The notes: generated from the letters alone by a model not told the origin. 64,000 bases of DNA from Clostridium gelidum (GCF_019977655.1 NZ_AP024849.1:4001001-4065000), one strand, 5' to 3'. Numbered from the stretch's first letter, positions 55,078 to 64,000 are shown. Translations and numbers: made by a program.

Positions 55078-55106
55078 ATAGGTAATCTCAATAAAAGATT
55101 ACCTAT
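55078..55106 (-). terminator. Hairpin after the symporter gene
   Basis: ATAGGTAATCT and AGATTACCTAT around seven bases, about 70 bases below the stop codon at 55,175. The T-run is weak. Confidence 0.55.
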
Positions 55107-55174
55107 CAACGTCTTGATTATTTCACCTTTGAAATGCTCTATTATTTCATTTATTTCATGGTATATTTTTAATT

Positions 55175-56395
55175 TTAGCATTTCTCTGTAAATTTAGATA
55201 TTATCATTGTACAAACGGTATTTCCTGCTGAATTTAATAGTGTAGCAGGCGCATCAATTATTGTAGCTATTACCAGCATTATCGCTAGTGCTTCTTGTGG
55301 AAAATTAAATATACTTAAAATTAGCATTTCACCTATGGCCCCACCTCCTGGCACTGCACCAACTACGGCACCAATTAAAAGTCCTGCTCCTAATATAGCT
55401 ATTAAAGAGCTTATATTATTTATATCCCTACCAAATATAGCAAATAAGAACATTATCTTATATATTCCTCCAATAACTGAACCATCCTTATGAATATTAA
55501 CTCCAATTGGCATTATTATATTAGCTAAAGTATTTGATACCCCCATATTTCTAGCTGCTTTTATATTAACTGGAATACATGCTGCACTTGAGCATGTTGC
55601 TAATGCTGTTATTGAAGGCTCTATTGCATTTTTCCAAAACATTTTTATTCCTCTTTTTCTTCCTGCTATATATGCATATATGCTAAAAAATATAAAGAAA
55701 TATATTATAGAAACAACTAAATACAATACAAATACTTTTACATATCCATTTAAGATTTGACCACCTAATTGACCAATAACATTTGCAAAATATGCTCCGA
55801 GTCCAATTGGTGCATAATACATAATTATATTAACTACTTTCATAGTTACAGCAGCTCCACTATTTAAGAATGAAGCAAATGCCTTGCCTTGTTCTCTGCA
55901 AAGCATAGTCCCAAATCCTATTAACACAGAAAATAATATTAATGCAAGTAGGTTACTTCTAGATAAAAGTTCTCGAAAGTCTCCAACAGTAATACTAGAA
56001 ACTATTTTTTCTAGAGCACCTACATTTTTAACTGTCTCTGCTTCATTAGTGCTCATTAAATTATTAAATGTTGACGAATCTAAACCAGTAGTTGGATTAA
56101 ATAGTTTAAAACTAACTACTCCTATTATTCCTGAAATAATTGCAGTAACTCCAAAAACAATTATAGTTACCACAAGTATTTTCCCAAGTTTTTTTGAACT
56201 ATCCATGTTAGCTATAGAAGATGCAATACTAAAAAATACTATAGGCACCAACATTGTAAATATAAGATTTAAAAATAGATTTCCAAAAGGAGCAAATATA
56301 CTTGCTTTCTCCCCTATTATTAATCCTATACATCCACCTAACAAAATGGAAAATAATAAAATTAGCGATGACTTATAACTTTTTAGAAACTTCAA
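55175..56395 (-). CDS. Dicarboxylate/amino acid:cation symporter (DAACS family)
   Basis: A 406-residue membrane protein with about eight helices and two re-entrant loops. Family motifs: LIFTMLVPIVFFSIASSI, the serine-rich hairpin TALATCSSAACIPVN, MPIGVNIHKDGSVIGGIYKIMF (in parts), and the second hairpin GAVPGGGAIGEM. The usual NMDGT is replaced by NIHKDGS. It probably takes up glutamate, aspartate, serine or dicarboxylates with sodium or protons. It starts at TTG after AGGAGGAG. Confidence 0.88.
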   Translation of the reverse strand: MKFLKSYKSSLILLFSILLGGCIGLIIGEKASIFAPFGNLFLNLIFTMLVPIVFFSIASSIANMDSSKKLGKILVVTIIVFGVTAIISGIIGVVSFKLFNPTTGLDSSTFNNLMSTNEAETVKNVGALEKIVSSITVGDFRELLSRSNLLALILFSVLIGFGTMLCREQGKAFASFLNSGAAVTMKVVNIIMYYAPIGLGAYFANVIGQLGGQILNGYVKVFVLYLVVSIIYFFIFFSIYAYIAGRKRGIKMFWKNAIEPSITALATCSSAACIPVNIKAARNMGVSNTLANIIMPIGVNIHKDGSVIGGIYKIMFLFAIFGRDINNISSLIAILGAGLLIGAVVGAVPGGGAIGEMLILSIFNFPQEALAIMLVIATIIDAPATLLNSAGNTVCTMIISKFTEKC

Positions 56396-56420
56396 ATTTC
56401 TCTCCTCCTACAAATTACTT

Positions 56421-56645
56421 AGGCATATGAAAGAAAATAACAAGTCCAAAATGCGATGTATATTTTGCGTCAGACGAGAAGGTATGTTTACCTCATAGTT
56501 GCTATTAGGTGAACACACTGATGAGTAGAGAACCCAAATCTATGATTTGGTGTGAATCACTTACTCAGCGAGCGAATACGAGTCGAGCTTCCGTATGACA
56601 CGAAATAGACTAGCATATTAACTTGTTATTTTTTTGATTATGCCT
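56421..56645. repeat. Dispersed repeat element, full copy
   Basis: A 225-base copy between murE and the symporter gene. Outer ends AGGCATA and TATGCCT pair; next AAAATAACAAGT and ACTTGTTATTTT pair; then ATGCGATGTATATTTTGCGTC pairs partly with GTATGACACGAAATAGACTA and GCAT. Compared with the copy at 46,291 the outer pair has changed on both sides (C/A to T and back), as expected when pairing is kept. The murE stop codon abuts it, so it may also end that transcript. Confidence 0.7.
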
Positions 56646-58096
56646 TATCCTAAAATTTCTCTAACTACTTCTCTATCATCAAAATGTATTTTTGTAGTTC
56701 CTATAATTTGATAATCTTCATGACCTTTTCCTGCTATTAATAATAAATCATCATCATTTAATAATTTTAATGCCTTTTCAATTGCTTTTCTTCTATCTGC
56801 TATTTTTTCATACTTTGAATCTATATTTTCCATTCCATCTTCAATCTCTTCAATGATTCTTATTGGATCTTCAGTTCTTGGATTATCTGAAGTTATTATA
56901 CAATAATCCGATAAAATTCCAGCTGCCATTCCCATTATCTTTCTCTTAGTTTTATCTCTATCACCACCACATCCAAATACCGTAATAAGTTTTCCATCAG
57001 TTATATCTCTTGCCATCATTAATAATTTTTCTAAAGCATCAGGAGTATGCGCATAATCAACTATTACATTTTTGTTTAAATTATTTTTAACCATTTCAAG
57101 TCTTCCTGGAACATGTTTAATATTAGATACTAATTTTAGAATTTCATTAATATCTAATCCAAGTCCATAGCAAGCTCCTATAGTGGCCAAAACATTGTAA
57201 ACTGTAAACTTTCCAGGAATATTAACTTTTACTTCTTTACTTATTCCTTTAAAAGCAACATTAAATCTCACTGAATCATTTTTATATTGTATTTCTGTAG
57301 CTCTAATATCTGCTTCTTCTCTTATTCCATAAGTTAAAATTTTGCAAGTAGATTTTTCTATAATTTCTTCAGCAATTTTGTCATCAAAATTAATAATACC
57401 AAGACTACATTTACGAAATAATTTTATCTTTTCATTCTTATAATTTTCCATTGTCCCATGTTCTTCAAGATGATCTTGTGATAAATTAGTAAATACCCCT
57501 ATATTAAAATTACAAAAATCAACTCTATGCTTTGCGAGTGCTGAAGATGTAACTTCCATTACTGCATTTTTAGCATCCTTATCAATAAATTCTCTCAATA
57601 CAGCTTGAAGCTCTAATGATTCTGGGGTTGTTGGATTTATCTTTTCTATACTTATTTCTTTATCTTTTAATTCATAACCTAAAGTACCTATTATTCCTGT
57701 AATTTTTCCATAAGCTTCTAGTACATCTTTAATGTAATGGATAACTGTAGTTTTACCATTAGTTCCTGTTACTCCAACTAATTCTATTTCTTTAGATGGT
57801 TCTTTATAAAATAAATTCGACATACTTGATAAAGCTAATTTAGCATTTTCCACTTTTATTAATGAAATATATTCACTTTTAATACTAATTTCTTCCTCAA
57901 CCACTATTGCTATAGCTCCATTTTTAATAGCCTCACTTATAAAATCGTGCCCATTAACTCTATTTCCATTTATACATATAAATATTGAATTTTTCTTTAC
58001 CTTTCTAGAATCGTAGCAAATACTTGTAATATCATTATTAACATCTCCATTTATTAGCATATAATCTATATCTCTTAATAATTCATATAATTTCAT
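56645..58096 (-). CDS. murE: UDP-MurNAc-tripeptide synthetase
   Basis: A 483-residue Mur ligase. ATP loop GVTGTNGKTTV (about 108), central domain with TTPESLELQ and MEVTSSALAKHRV, and the C-terminal specificity motif SDNPRTEDP, the DNPR form that binds meso-diaminopimelate. It adds the third residue of the peptidoglycan stem. Ribosome site GGAGG. It stands alone rather than in a division cluster. Confidence 0.96.
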   Translation of the reverse strand: MKLYELLRDIDYMLINGDVNNDITSICYDSRKVKKNSIFICINGNRVNGHDFISEAIKNGAIAIVVEEEISIKSEYISLIKVENAKLALSSMSNLFYKEPSKEIELVGVTGTNGKTTVIHYIKDVLEAYGKITGIIGTLGYELKDKEISIEKINPTTPESLELQAVLREFIDKDAKNAVMEVTSSALAKHRVDFCNFNIGVFTNLSQDHLEEHGTMENYKNEKIKLFRKCSLGIINFDDKIAEEIIEKSTCKILTYGIREEADIRATEIQYKNDSVRFNVAFKGISKEVKVNIPGKFTVYNVLATIGACYGLGLDINEILKLVSNIKHVPGRLEMVKNNLNKNVIVDYAHTPDALEKLLMMARDITDGKLITVFGCGGDRDKTKRKIMGMAAGILSDYCIITSDNPRTEDPIRIIEEIEDGMENIDSKYEKIADRRKAIEKALKLLNDDDLLLIAGKGHEDYQIIGTTKIHFDDREVVREILG

Positions 58097-58286
58097 TTCT
58101 ATTCCTCCATTAATTGTTTATCTATTATACTTTTATTATATACAACATTTTTGCAACAAATAGTGTATATATTGCTTGATATAGTGTAAAAAGTGCTTTA
58201 TGATATTATTTAATATCATATTAATTTTATATTGTAGTTCTTCAGCTATACATAATAATTAATTTATTAGGAAGGATATTTTTAAT

Positions 58287-59138
58287 ATGCATGACAACGA
58301 TTCTAGTAATAAATTGGGATACTTAAACAAAGATTTTCAATTATTTCACTTAAAAGATAAAAAAAATCAGGATTTTGAATTTCATTACCATGATTTTAAT
58401 AAGATAATAATATTTCTTTCTGGTACAGTGACTTATTTAATTGAAGGAAAAGCTTATTATTTAAAACCCTGGGACATCTTGCTTGTAAATAATCATGATG
58501 TTCATAAACCTATTATTGATTCTTCTAAAACTTATGAACGAATAGTAATTTGGGCTAATTCACATTTTATAGAAAATCACAATTATGAAAACTGTGACCT
58601 TTCAACATGTTTTAAGTTAGCAAATGAAAAAAGCTTCAATCTTATTAGATTAGAAGCTGAATTTCAAAATTATATAAAGTTCATAATAAAATCCCTTGAA
58701 GCATCTCTTCATTCTAATGACTTTGGGAGTAAGCTTTTGAATAATTCACTTTTTATTCAATTACTTATCTACTTAAACAGAATACATCTTGGTAATATGT
58801 ATACTATAGAAGATGAAGCACTTAAATATGACAAACAAATTGAAAAGATTTTAAAATATATTAACAGTAATTTATGCACTGATCTTTCCATCGAATTTTT
58901 ATCTCAAGAATTTTATATTAGTAAATATCATCTTATGCATAAATTTAAAAAAGAAACTGGATATACTCTTCATAACTATGTAATGCAAAAAAGACTTTTA
59001 ATGGCAAAGGATCTTATAAAGAATGGAGAACCAATTACTAAAACTTATATACAATGCGGTTTTAATGATTACTCATGCTTTCTTCGTTCCTTTAAAAATA
59101 TTTTCCATAAATCTCCTAGTGATTTTTCACCAAAATAA
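58287..59138 (+). CDS. AraC-family transcriptional regulator
   Basis: A 283-residue protein. The N-terminal cupin (FHYHDFNKIIIFLSGTVTYLIEG seen in parts) with His residues for an effector, then two helix-turn-helices at about 190-283 (LSIEFLSQEFYISKYHLMHKFK and ITKTYIQCGFNDYSCFLRSFK). The target is unknown; it has no catabolic genes beside it. Ribosome site AGGAAGG. Confidence 0.9.
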   Translation: MHDNDSSNKLGYLNKDFQLFHLKDKKNQDFEFHYHDFNKIIIFLSGTVTYLIEGKAYYLKPWDILLVNNHDVHKPIIDSSKTYERIVIWANSHFIENHNYENCDLSTCFKLANEKSFNLIRLEAEFQNYIKFIIKSLEASLHSNDFGSKLLNNSLFIQLLIYLNRIHLGNMYTIEDEALKYDKQIEKILKYINSNLCTDLSIEFLSQEFYISKYHLMHKFKKETGYTLHNYVMQKRLLMAKDLIKNGEPITKTYIQCGFNDYSCFLRSFKNIFHKSPSDFSPK

Positions 59139-59139
59139 A

Positions 59140-59182
59140 AAAATAAATGCCTTAAAGGGAAACCCCTAAGGCATTTTATTTT
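59140..59182. terminator. Bidirectional terminator between converging genes
   Basis: AAAATAAATGCCTTA and TAAGGCATTTTATTTT around AAGGGAAACCCC-type loop, with A-run and T-run on either side. Confidence 0.85.
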
Positions 59183-59184
59183 TC

Positions 59185-60204
59185 TTAATTTTTCGCAACT
59201 AGAGCTTTCTTCTCAATTCTTTTCATCTTAAAATCTATATCTGAAAGTATTTGAAATATTATACTATCGTTTTTCCTACTTAATAAAGCTTCTTCCAATT
59301 GTTGATTTAAAAAGTGAATTTCATTTGATAATTCACTAATTTCTTTTTCTTTTTGACTAATTTTTGTATCTTTATGCTCTAATTGTTCTTTTAATGTTTT
59401 TAATTCTTTGTTAAATGTTTCTATACTATTATAAGAAATCTTTTCTAATTGTTTATGAGATATCTGTACTGCTGTATCCTTATAAATTTTGTGCTTTATT
59501 ACATTAAATATTTTATCAGTATTCCCATATTCAATATATGACATTAGTTTACTATCAAATTCTCTTAACCCATTTGAAACTCTAAAGAATATATTATTTA
59601 ATATATTTGATATTTCTATGCCTAATCCATATTTTTCATTATCTTTTTCAGATACAATGAATGCATTAATTTTATTTTCCATATCCTCTGACATACTTAA
59701 ATTTCTCTCGTTATATACATCAAAAAAACTTTGTTGTACTGTATATCTAGTCTTTGAGTCCCTAGCTTCCATAATTATCGTACCACATTCCCCATTTTTC
59801 TTTACGATGAATGAGTTGAAATTTTTAAATAAATTGTTAGTTGCTATATCATATGATTCTTTTATATTTTTAATATCTTGTTTTATTGTACTTGATATTA
59901 TAGTAAATTTTAAACCTTTAAATAGGAATGGTAGTCCATCTAAAAATTCTTTTCTTTTTGCTTCATTATATTTTTTTAAAACCTTTTCATTAACTATAAT
60001 ATCATCTAAAAAAATATTAATATTTTTCTTACCAAATACTTCTTCCTTGTATTTATCAATTTTTGTTTTTAATTCACATTGTTTATTTTTTAAATCCATG
60101 CAATAATCGTGTTCAAATATCACTCCAATCATTGAAAAATTATTAATTCTATCCGTACTTAAAAAGCCTCTTTCATCAACAAACATAACATATTTTTTTC
60201 CCAT
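59185..60204 (-). CDS. DUF3800 protein with C-terminal coiled coil
   Basis: A 339-residue protein. The N-terminus MFVDERGFLS matches the DExG start of DUF3800 (RNase H-like fold); a second acidic site is IIMEARDSKTR (about residue 150) and a third around GLGIEISNILNN. Residues 255-310 are a coiled coil (ELKTLKEQLEHKD onwards). DUF3800 proteins are often found near mobile elements and defence genes and are suspected nucleases. Single gene, ribosome site GGGGAG. Confidence 0.65.
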   Translation of the reverse strand: MGKKYVMFVDERGFLSTDRINNFSMIGVIFEHDYCMDLKNKQCELKTKIDKYKEEVFGKKNINIFLDDIIVNEKVLKKYNEAKRKEFLDGLPFLFKGLKFTIISSTIKQDIKNIKESYDIATNNLFKNFNSFIVKKNGECGTIIMEARDSKTRYTVQQSFFDVYNERNLSMSEDMENKINAFIVSEKDNEKYGLGIEISNILNNIFFRVSNGLREFDSKLMSYIEYGNTDKIFNVIKHKIYKDTAVQISHKQLEKISYNSIETFNKELKTLKEQLEHKDTKISQKEKEISELSNEIHFLNQQLEEALLSRKNDSIIFQILSDIDFKMKRIEKKALVAKN

Positions 60205-60697
60205 ATAACTCTCCCCTTTAACAAATATAATAATTATGTCTTCACATTTATTTGAATGTTTTATAATTAGTATTCCAATTATTTAAGCGAGTACAAACAT
60301 CTTATCTAAACATTATTTTGCATAGTTATTTCGGGTCATTTTTATGTTAACGTTCTCAGACCAATGGAATTTATTCATTGATATATAAATTTTTATTGGT
60401 ATTTAAAAAATATTTTTTACTTATCCCATTTGTTCCACCCCCATTTTTTTTATTTTCTCTGCTTACTTTACTTATTCTACACCAAATCATTTTTTCCTCT
60501 AATTATTTAGCAATAATAAATATAATTGTTAAATAAATTCAAATTTATATTGCAATTGTATTATTTCATTCTAAATACTAATATGTTATGTAACCCCATA
60601 TTTAGAACAAATTTATCAAACTATATTTAATCATATAAAAAATAACAAACCGATATAAATCGATCTGCTATTTTTTGATGTATCTTATTTAATTATC
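60205..60697. other. Intergenic region between DUF3800 and RsgI-like genes
   Basis: A 493-base AT-rich gap. Except for the terminator at 60,636-60,681 no gene, RNA or repeat is recognised. Confidence 0.5.
60636..60681 (-). terminator. Terminator of the RsgI-like operon
   Basis: Minus strand: CGATTTATATCG core with outer AAAAAATA and TATTTTTT pairing around it, just below the stop codon at 60,698. The word TGTTATTTTTT is shared with the dispersed repeat ends. Confidence 0.65.
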
Positions 60698-61945
60698 CTA
60701 ATTTTTATTTTTATTATCACCTTTATTTTCTGAGCTTGAATTTCCATTATAACTATCGCTTGCTTTTAAAACGTTGCTATTGCTACTATTACCTTTTGAG
60801 TCTGAGCTACTACTATTTTCTGACTTTGAAGAATTGCTATTTTCTTGTGACTTTACATTATTGCTGTTATTTTGTTTTTCAGTTGTAGTGGTTGTAGTCT
60901 TTTTTTCTTCATTTCCATTGGTATTACTATTTTCTTCTTTTTTACTATTACTATTTACATTATTATTTTCCTCTTTTTTAGCATTACCATTATTATTTTT
61001 TTCTTGTTCTACAATTTTAGCTTCCTCTAAATCATTTGATGTTTCAGATAAAGTTGCTTGTTCTGTAACTGTATCTGCAGTTGCATCAGTAGCTACATCA
61101 GCTTTTGTATCAGTGCTTGTACTATCCTCTGTAGTAGTCTCTTGACTCTTATTATTTTTTCTTAATTCTTTAGTTTTCTTTTGTATGTCCTTTACAGAAC
61201 TATCTTTATAGTCTTCTATTGTTATTGCTGAATCTAATTGTTGAAGTTTTTGTATAAGATTTAACTTACCAGGTGTTATTCCAAGTTTTCTAGCTTCATC
61301 TCTTCTTACAAGAGCCACTTTTTCAGTTTCAACTTCTGCATCCACATCATTGTTATCTAATGTTACCTCTGCAACTTCTTTTAAAGATTCATTCAATTCA
61401 GTTGCCACACTTTCCTTGTCTGTAGATGTAGTAATTTCAACTACAACTGCAGATGTAGTTGTAACATCTTGAGTTATGTACCCTTCAGAAATTGCATTTG
61501 AAATTACAGCACTAACAGCAGCCTTAACATCAGTGTTTACTAAATCAGTACCTTCTAATATTTTTTCACCATCTTTATTATACGCTTCAACTGATACTAC
61601 CGTGTCAAAAGCATTTACACCTAATTCAACACTTGGATTAATATCCATGCTAACATATGCCACTGGGGTTTTAGCATATGCATATCCACCGCCTGCTAAA
61701 CTTAAAATCACTGCAGCAGATAATGCTAAAGCTATTTTTTTCTTCATAAAAATACCTCCTAAAATATTATTAATTTTTTCTTTATTTACATTGCTTTCTC
61801 TATAACAGCCTGTCTTTTTCTTTATAGACTTTTCAATACGCTTCCTAGTAGAAGAATCTAATGATAATTTAATATCTTCATCTAATAGTAATTTAGTATC
61901 CCTTATATTTAAATCATCTAATATGTCAAATAATTTATCGTCCAC
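60698..61945 (-). CDS. RsgI-like anti-sigma factor with low-complexity exterior
   Basis: A 415-residue protein starting at GTG after GGAGGG. Residues 1-66 are the cytoplasmic part. Residues about 67-92 are a membrane helix (KKKIALALSAAVILSLAGGG), then the RsgI middle domain (YVSMDINPSVELGVNAFDTV onward) to about 235, and a long Asn/Ser/Lys/Glu/Thr-rich tail. It is cotranscribed with the sigma factor gene whose stop codon it abuts. A second ribosome site, AGGAGG, stands eight bases before an internal ATG at 61,747 (residue 67), which would give a separate exported form. Confidence 0.78.
   Translation of the reverse strand: MDDKLFDILDDLNIRDTKLLLDEDIKLSLDSSTRKRIEKSIKKKTGCYRESNVNKEKINNILGGIFMKKKIALALSAAVILSLAGGGYAYAKTPVAYVSMDINPSVELGVNAFDTVVSVEAYNKDGEKILEGTDLVNTDVKAAVSAVISNAISEGYITQDVTTTSAVVVEITTSTDKESVATELNESLKEVAEVTLDNNDVDAEVETEKVALVRRDEARKLGITPGKLNLIQKLQQLDSAITIEDYKDSSVKDIQKKTKELRKNNKSQETTTEDSTSTDTKADVATDATADTVTEQATLSETSNDLEEAKIVEQEKNNNGNAKKEENNNVNSNSKKEENSNTNGNEEKKTTTTTTEKQNNSNNVKSQENSNSSKSENSSSSDSKGNSSNSNVLKASDSYNGNSSSENKGDNKNKN
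61747..61765 (-). promoter_or_regulatory. Internal ribosome binding site inside the RsgI-like gene
   Basis: AGGAGG in TTAGGAGGTATTTTTATG with ideal spacing to the codon for Met67, followed by a signal-peptide-like sequence. Internal initiation would make the membrane and outer part without the sigma-binding part. Confidence 0.6.
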
Positions 61946-62500
61946 TTATAAAATCCCTCCCAATATTTTTTTTAGTTTTTGCATACATCTTGATACTTTT
62001 TTATCAATAGTATTAACCTTCAAACCAATATTCTTAGAAATATCCTTTGAACTTTGATATAAATAATATTTTCTTATAATTATTTCACTATCAGGTTCTC
62101 CTAAAGATTTTATAGCATCTATTAATAGTAAATTGCTCTCTTTTAATAAGATTGAATCTGCTACTTCATCTACCATGGTATATAAAGTTTCTGATACATC
62201 GTCTATAGGAATATGCTGATTATTTTTATTTTTCCTATACATATCTATGGCTTTTCTTTTTGCTATAATTGCCAGAAATGCTTTAACTGATCCCTTTTGT
62301 AAATCAATTCTATTTTTATAATGAAATACTTCAAAAAATACATCACTTACGCATTCCTCTATATCTTCTTTTGAATAAATGCCTGAAAGTTTATTAAATA
62401 TTATTGTATAAATAAGTGCCATGTAGTTATCCATCATCATTTTGAGACCTGTCTCAGGCTTATTATTCAATAATTTTAGTAATTCAATATCAGAAATCAA
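61946..62500 (-). CDS. ECF-type sigma factor
   Basis: About 184 residues. Region 2 (SKEDIEECVSDVFFEVFHY, then VKAFLAIIAKRKAIDMYRK) and region 4 (YLYQSSKDISKNIGLKVNTI). The start is a TTG at 62,500 with AGAAGGTG four bases ahead (ISDIELLKLL); the longer frame to 62,569 also begins at TTG but has no ribosome site. It probably controls its own RsgI-like partner. Confidence 0.85.
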   Translation of the reverse strand: MISDIELLKLLNNKPETGLKMMMDNYMALIYTIIFNKLSGIYSKEDIEECVSDVFFEVFHYKNRIDLQKGSVKAFLAIIAKRKAIDMYRKNKNNQHIPIDDVSETLYTMVDEVADSILLKESNLLLIDAIKSLGEPDSEIIIRKYYLYQSSKDISKNIGLKVNTIDKKVSRCMQKLKKILGGIL

Positions 62501-62715
62501 AGTGCACCTTCTTTCTATCAAATTTGATTTATATAATATATTTCGTAATATATTATATAAATCTGACAAAGCAAATTAAACAACTGAATTTATATATTGT
62601 TTATATTTGATTTAGAGTAAATTTACAAAATTGTTTTAAAATTTAATCAGCAATTAACATTACTATGCTTTAATTTATTTATATACAAAATTTATAATAC
62701 GAGGAGAGATTAATT

Positions 62716-63321
62716 ATGAAAGTAAAAACTCATGTTAAATTAGCAGAATTATCTTTAATTAGAAATATGAATATTATTCCAAAGGGATTTTCTAAGTTTA
62801 TGTTTAATTTTGGTCTTGTAATGGTTGATCAAAGTTGGCTTGTTAAAACTCATCCTCATTATATGCAAAAATCTCTTGAATACATTACAAAGAAAATAGA
62901 AGAGCTTATTTCAGTGAAAAAGTTTAATGCTTATCATTCAATGCAACTAGGAATAGTTGTTCACTATCTTTGTGACTTTTGCTGTAATTCTCACATTACT
63001 GGCTCAATTGGCAATATTTCATATCATTTAAAATATGAACGTGAATTACAAAAGCATTTATTTTCAAATTTTGATATTTTCAAGAACAAGTTTCATAAAA
63101 AATCACATAATATGAACTTAACTTTAAATAACATATCTTCAATAAAAACTTCAATTGAAGATACATTACTTAAATATACTAAAGGTCAAGCATCTTATTT
63201 ATGGGATATTACACACTGTGTTGAAATTAGTTCTATTGTTTGCTCTGCTATTTTTAATTTTAATCTCAATTTCTCAAATAATATTGAATATTCTAAGAAA
63301 CAATTTCAATTATCTAATTAG
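62716..63321 (+). CDS. Zinc-dependent phospholipase C-like protein
   Basis: A 201-residue all-helical protein. Histidines and Asp expected for zinc are in KVKTHVKLAEL, THPHYMQKSLEY, GIVVHYLCDFCCNSHITG and ISYHLKYE, the S1/P1-like pattern. No signal peptide is seen, unlike secreted alpha toxins, so it is probably cytoplasmic or membrane-bound. Substrate unknown. Ribosome site GAGGAGAG. Confidence 0.8.
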   Translation: MKVKTHVKLAELSLIRNMNIIPKGFSKFMFNFGLVMVDQSWLVKTHPHYMQKSLEYITKKIEELISVKKFNAYHSMQLGIVVHYLCDFCCNSHITGSIGNISYHLKYERELQKHLFSNFDIFKNKFHKKSHNMNLTLNNISSIKTSIEDTLLKYTKGQASYLWDITHCVEISSIVCSAIFNFNLNFSNNIEYSKKQFQLSN

Positions 63322-63392
63322 CAGATGCTAACATATTAGTAATCATTGAAAATAATAGATGGAATAAAAATATATAATTTTTTAAATAAAAC

Positions 63393-63415
63393 TAGGGCTT
63401 GCTGAGCAAACCCTA
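63393..63415. terminator. Hairpin between converging genes
   Basis: TAGGGCTTGCT and AGCAAACCCTA form a nearly perfect 11-base stem with a one-base loop centre, between the phospholipase and response-regulator genes. Confidence 0.65.
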
Positions 63416-63485
63416 ATTAAATAAGTAAAACTTATAATTTATTATTCAAAAAACGTTAAATGAATTTTCAAACTACTCTGAAAAT

Positions 63486-64000
63486 CTATATTTTAAATCT
63501 ATAGCCTGCACCCCATACAGTTTCTATAAATTTAGGGTTACTACTATCCTCTTCAATCTTGTCTCTTATTCTATTAATATGAACTGTAACAGTGGCAACA
63601 TCACCAAAACAATCTAGCCCCCAAATTCTATCTAAAAGAGTTGCCTTTGAAAATACAATATTAGGATTAGTCGCTAAAAATAATAGCAGTTCAAATTCTT
63701 TGTTTGCAAATTTGACTTCTTTTTCATCAACATACACTCTCCATGCCTGTGTTAATATTTTTAATCTCCCAAAATTTATAACACCAAGTTCTGTGTCATC
63801 CCTTTTTTCTACTGTCGTTAATCTATCATAACGAGAAAGATGTGCATTTACTCTAGCTACAAGCTCACTAGGATCAAAAGGCTTAACAATATAGTCATCT
63901 GCTCCAAGTCCAAGTCCTCTAATCTTATCTATAGATTCTTTTTTTGCTGTAACCATTATTATAGGTATCTCTTTACTCTTTCTTATTTCTCTGCAAATCT
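63486..64000 (-). CDS. OmpR/PhoB-family response regulator, C-terminal part (cut by window edge)
   Basis: The frame stays open to the right edge (ICREIRKSKEIPIIMVTAKKE), so the ATG at 63,956 is internal. Visible are the end of the receiver domain with the conserved Thr and Lys (IMVTAK, ADDYIVKPFD) and the winged-helix output domain (LTQAWRVYVDEKEVKFANKEFELLLFL in parts, then TVTVHINRIRDKIEED and ETVWGAGYRFK). The phosphorylated Asp lies outside. The target is unknown; the partner kinase is not in the window. Confidence 0.9.
   Translation of the reverse strand, partial: ICREIRKSKEIPIIMVTAKKESIDKIRGLGLGADDYIVKPFDPSELVARVNAHLSRYDRLTTVEKRDDTELGVINFGRLKILTQAWRVYVDEKEVKFANKEFELLLFLATNPNIVFSKATLLDRIWGLDCFGDVATVTVHINRIRDKIEEDSSNPKFIETVWGAGYRFKI

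Noticed and set aside
55884..56378. Plus-strand frame of 164 codons opposite the symporter
   Set aside because: The symporter frame has family motifs; the opposite frame has none.
60774..61145. Plus-strand Leu/Ser/Val-rich frame
   Set aside because: Mirror of the low-complexity tail of the RsgI-like protein; no ribosome site.

Overview
The window looks like chromosome of a low-GC, spore-forming Clostridium of the butyricum/beijerinckii type (cluster I). The evidence is strong AT bias, GGAGG-type ribosome sites, clostridial gene orders (tig-clpP-clpX-lonB-lon-engB and hisZGDCBHAFIE), a sporulation-type LonB and YjcZ-like small proteins. Almost all genes lie on the minus strand.

Bases 1 to about 12,850 are an accessory element, probably an integrated plasmid or phage-plasmid that continues past the left edge. 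Its outermost gene (1-1220, cut by the edge) has the first double-psi-barrel signature of cellular RNA-dependent RNA polymerases and of single-chain YonO-like RNA polymerases. Behind it come a ParR-like adaptor, a chimeric protein joining a helix-turn-helix to the tail of a ParM actin, a degenerate tyrosine-recombinase-fold protein of 325 aa (possibly an MrpR/YopR-like repressor), small unknown genes, a replication initiator, and a divergent ribbon-helix-helix regulator. Paired operators sit on a consensus promoter for the initiator, and a 12-base copy of that operator lies in front of the polymerase gene. The right half holds a membrane zinc-ribbon protein, a Cdc48-like AAA+ ATPase, a possible small membrane toxin, a coiled-coil UvrD-like helicase and an intact-looking tyrosine integrase that probably marks the right end.

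Bases 12,900-33,700 are mostly housekeeping or lineage genes: a PcrA-like helicase, nicotinate phosphoribosyltransferase, an intact IS1182-family element, a tandemly duplicated small gene, a Fur regulator with a Fur box on its own promoter, Gly/Cys-rich probable sporulation peptides, and the protein quality-control block engB, lon, lonB, clpX, clpP, tig.

Bases 33,900-42,200 hold the complete ten-gene histidine operon (hisZ to hisE) behind one consensus promoter, without a visible T-box and without a histidinol-phosphatase gene. Its spacers carry an 8-base tandem repeat and a large imperfect hairpin.

Bases 42,300-64,000 hold a YoaK-family membrane protein, ThiI with its cysteine desulfurase, an HD-GYP phosphodiesterase, a RelA/SpoT-type alarmone synthetase, two ECF sigma/anti-sigma pairs (DUF4179-type and RsgI-like), a DEAD-box RNA helicase with an 11-residue repeat tail, a flavodoxin/flavin-binding fusion, an MBL-fold hydrolase, a dicarboxylate symporter, MurE, an AraC regulator, a DUF3800 protein, a zinc-dependent phospholipase C-like protein and the end of an OmpR-type response regulator. 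A dispersed repeat of about 230-250 bases with pairing ends recurs between genes from 18.8 to 56.6 kb. No rRNA, tRNA or CRISPR array was recognised.
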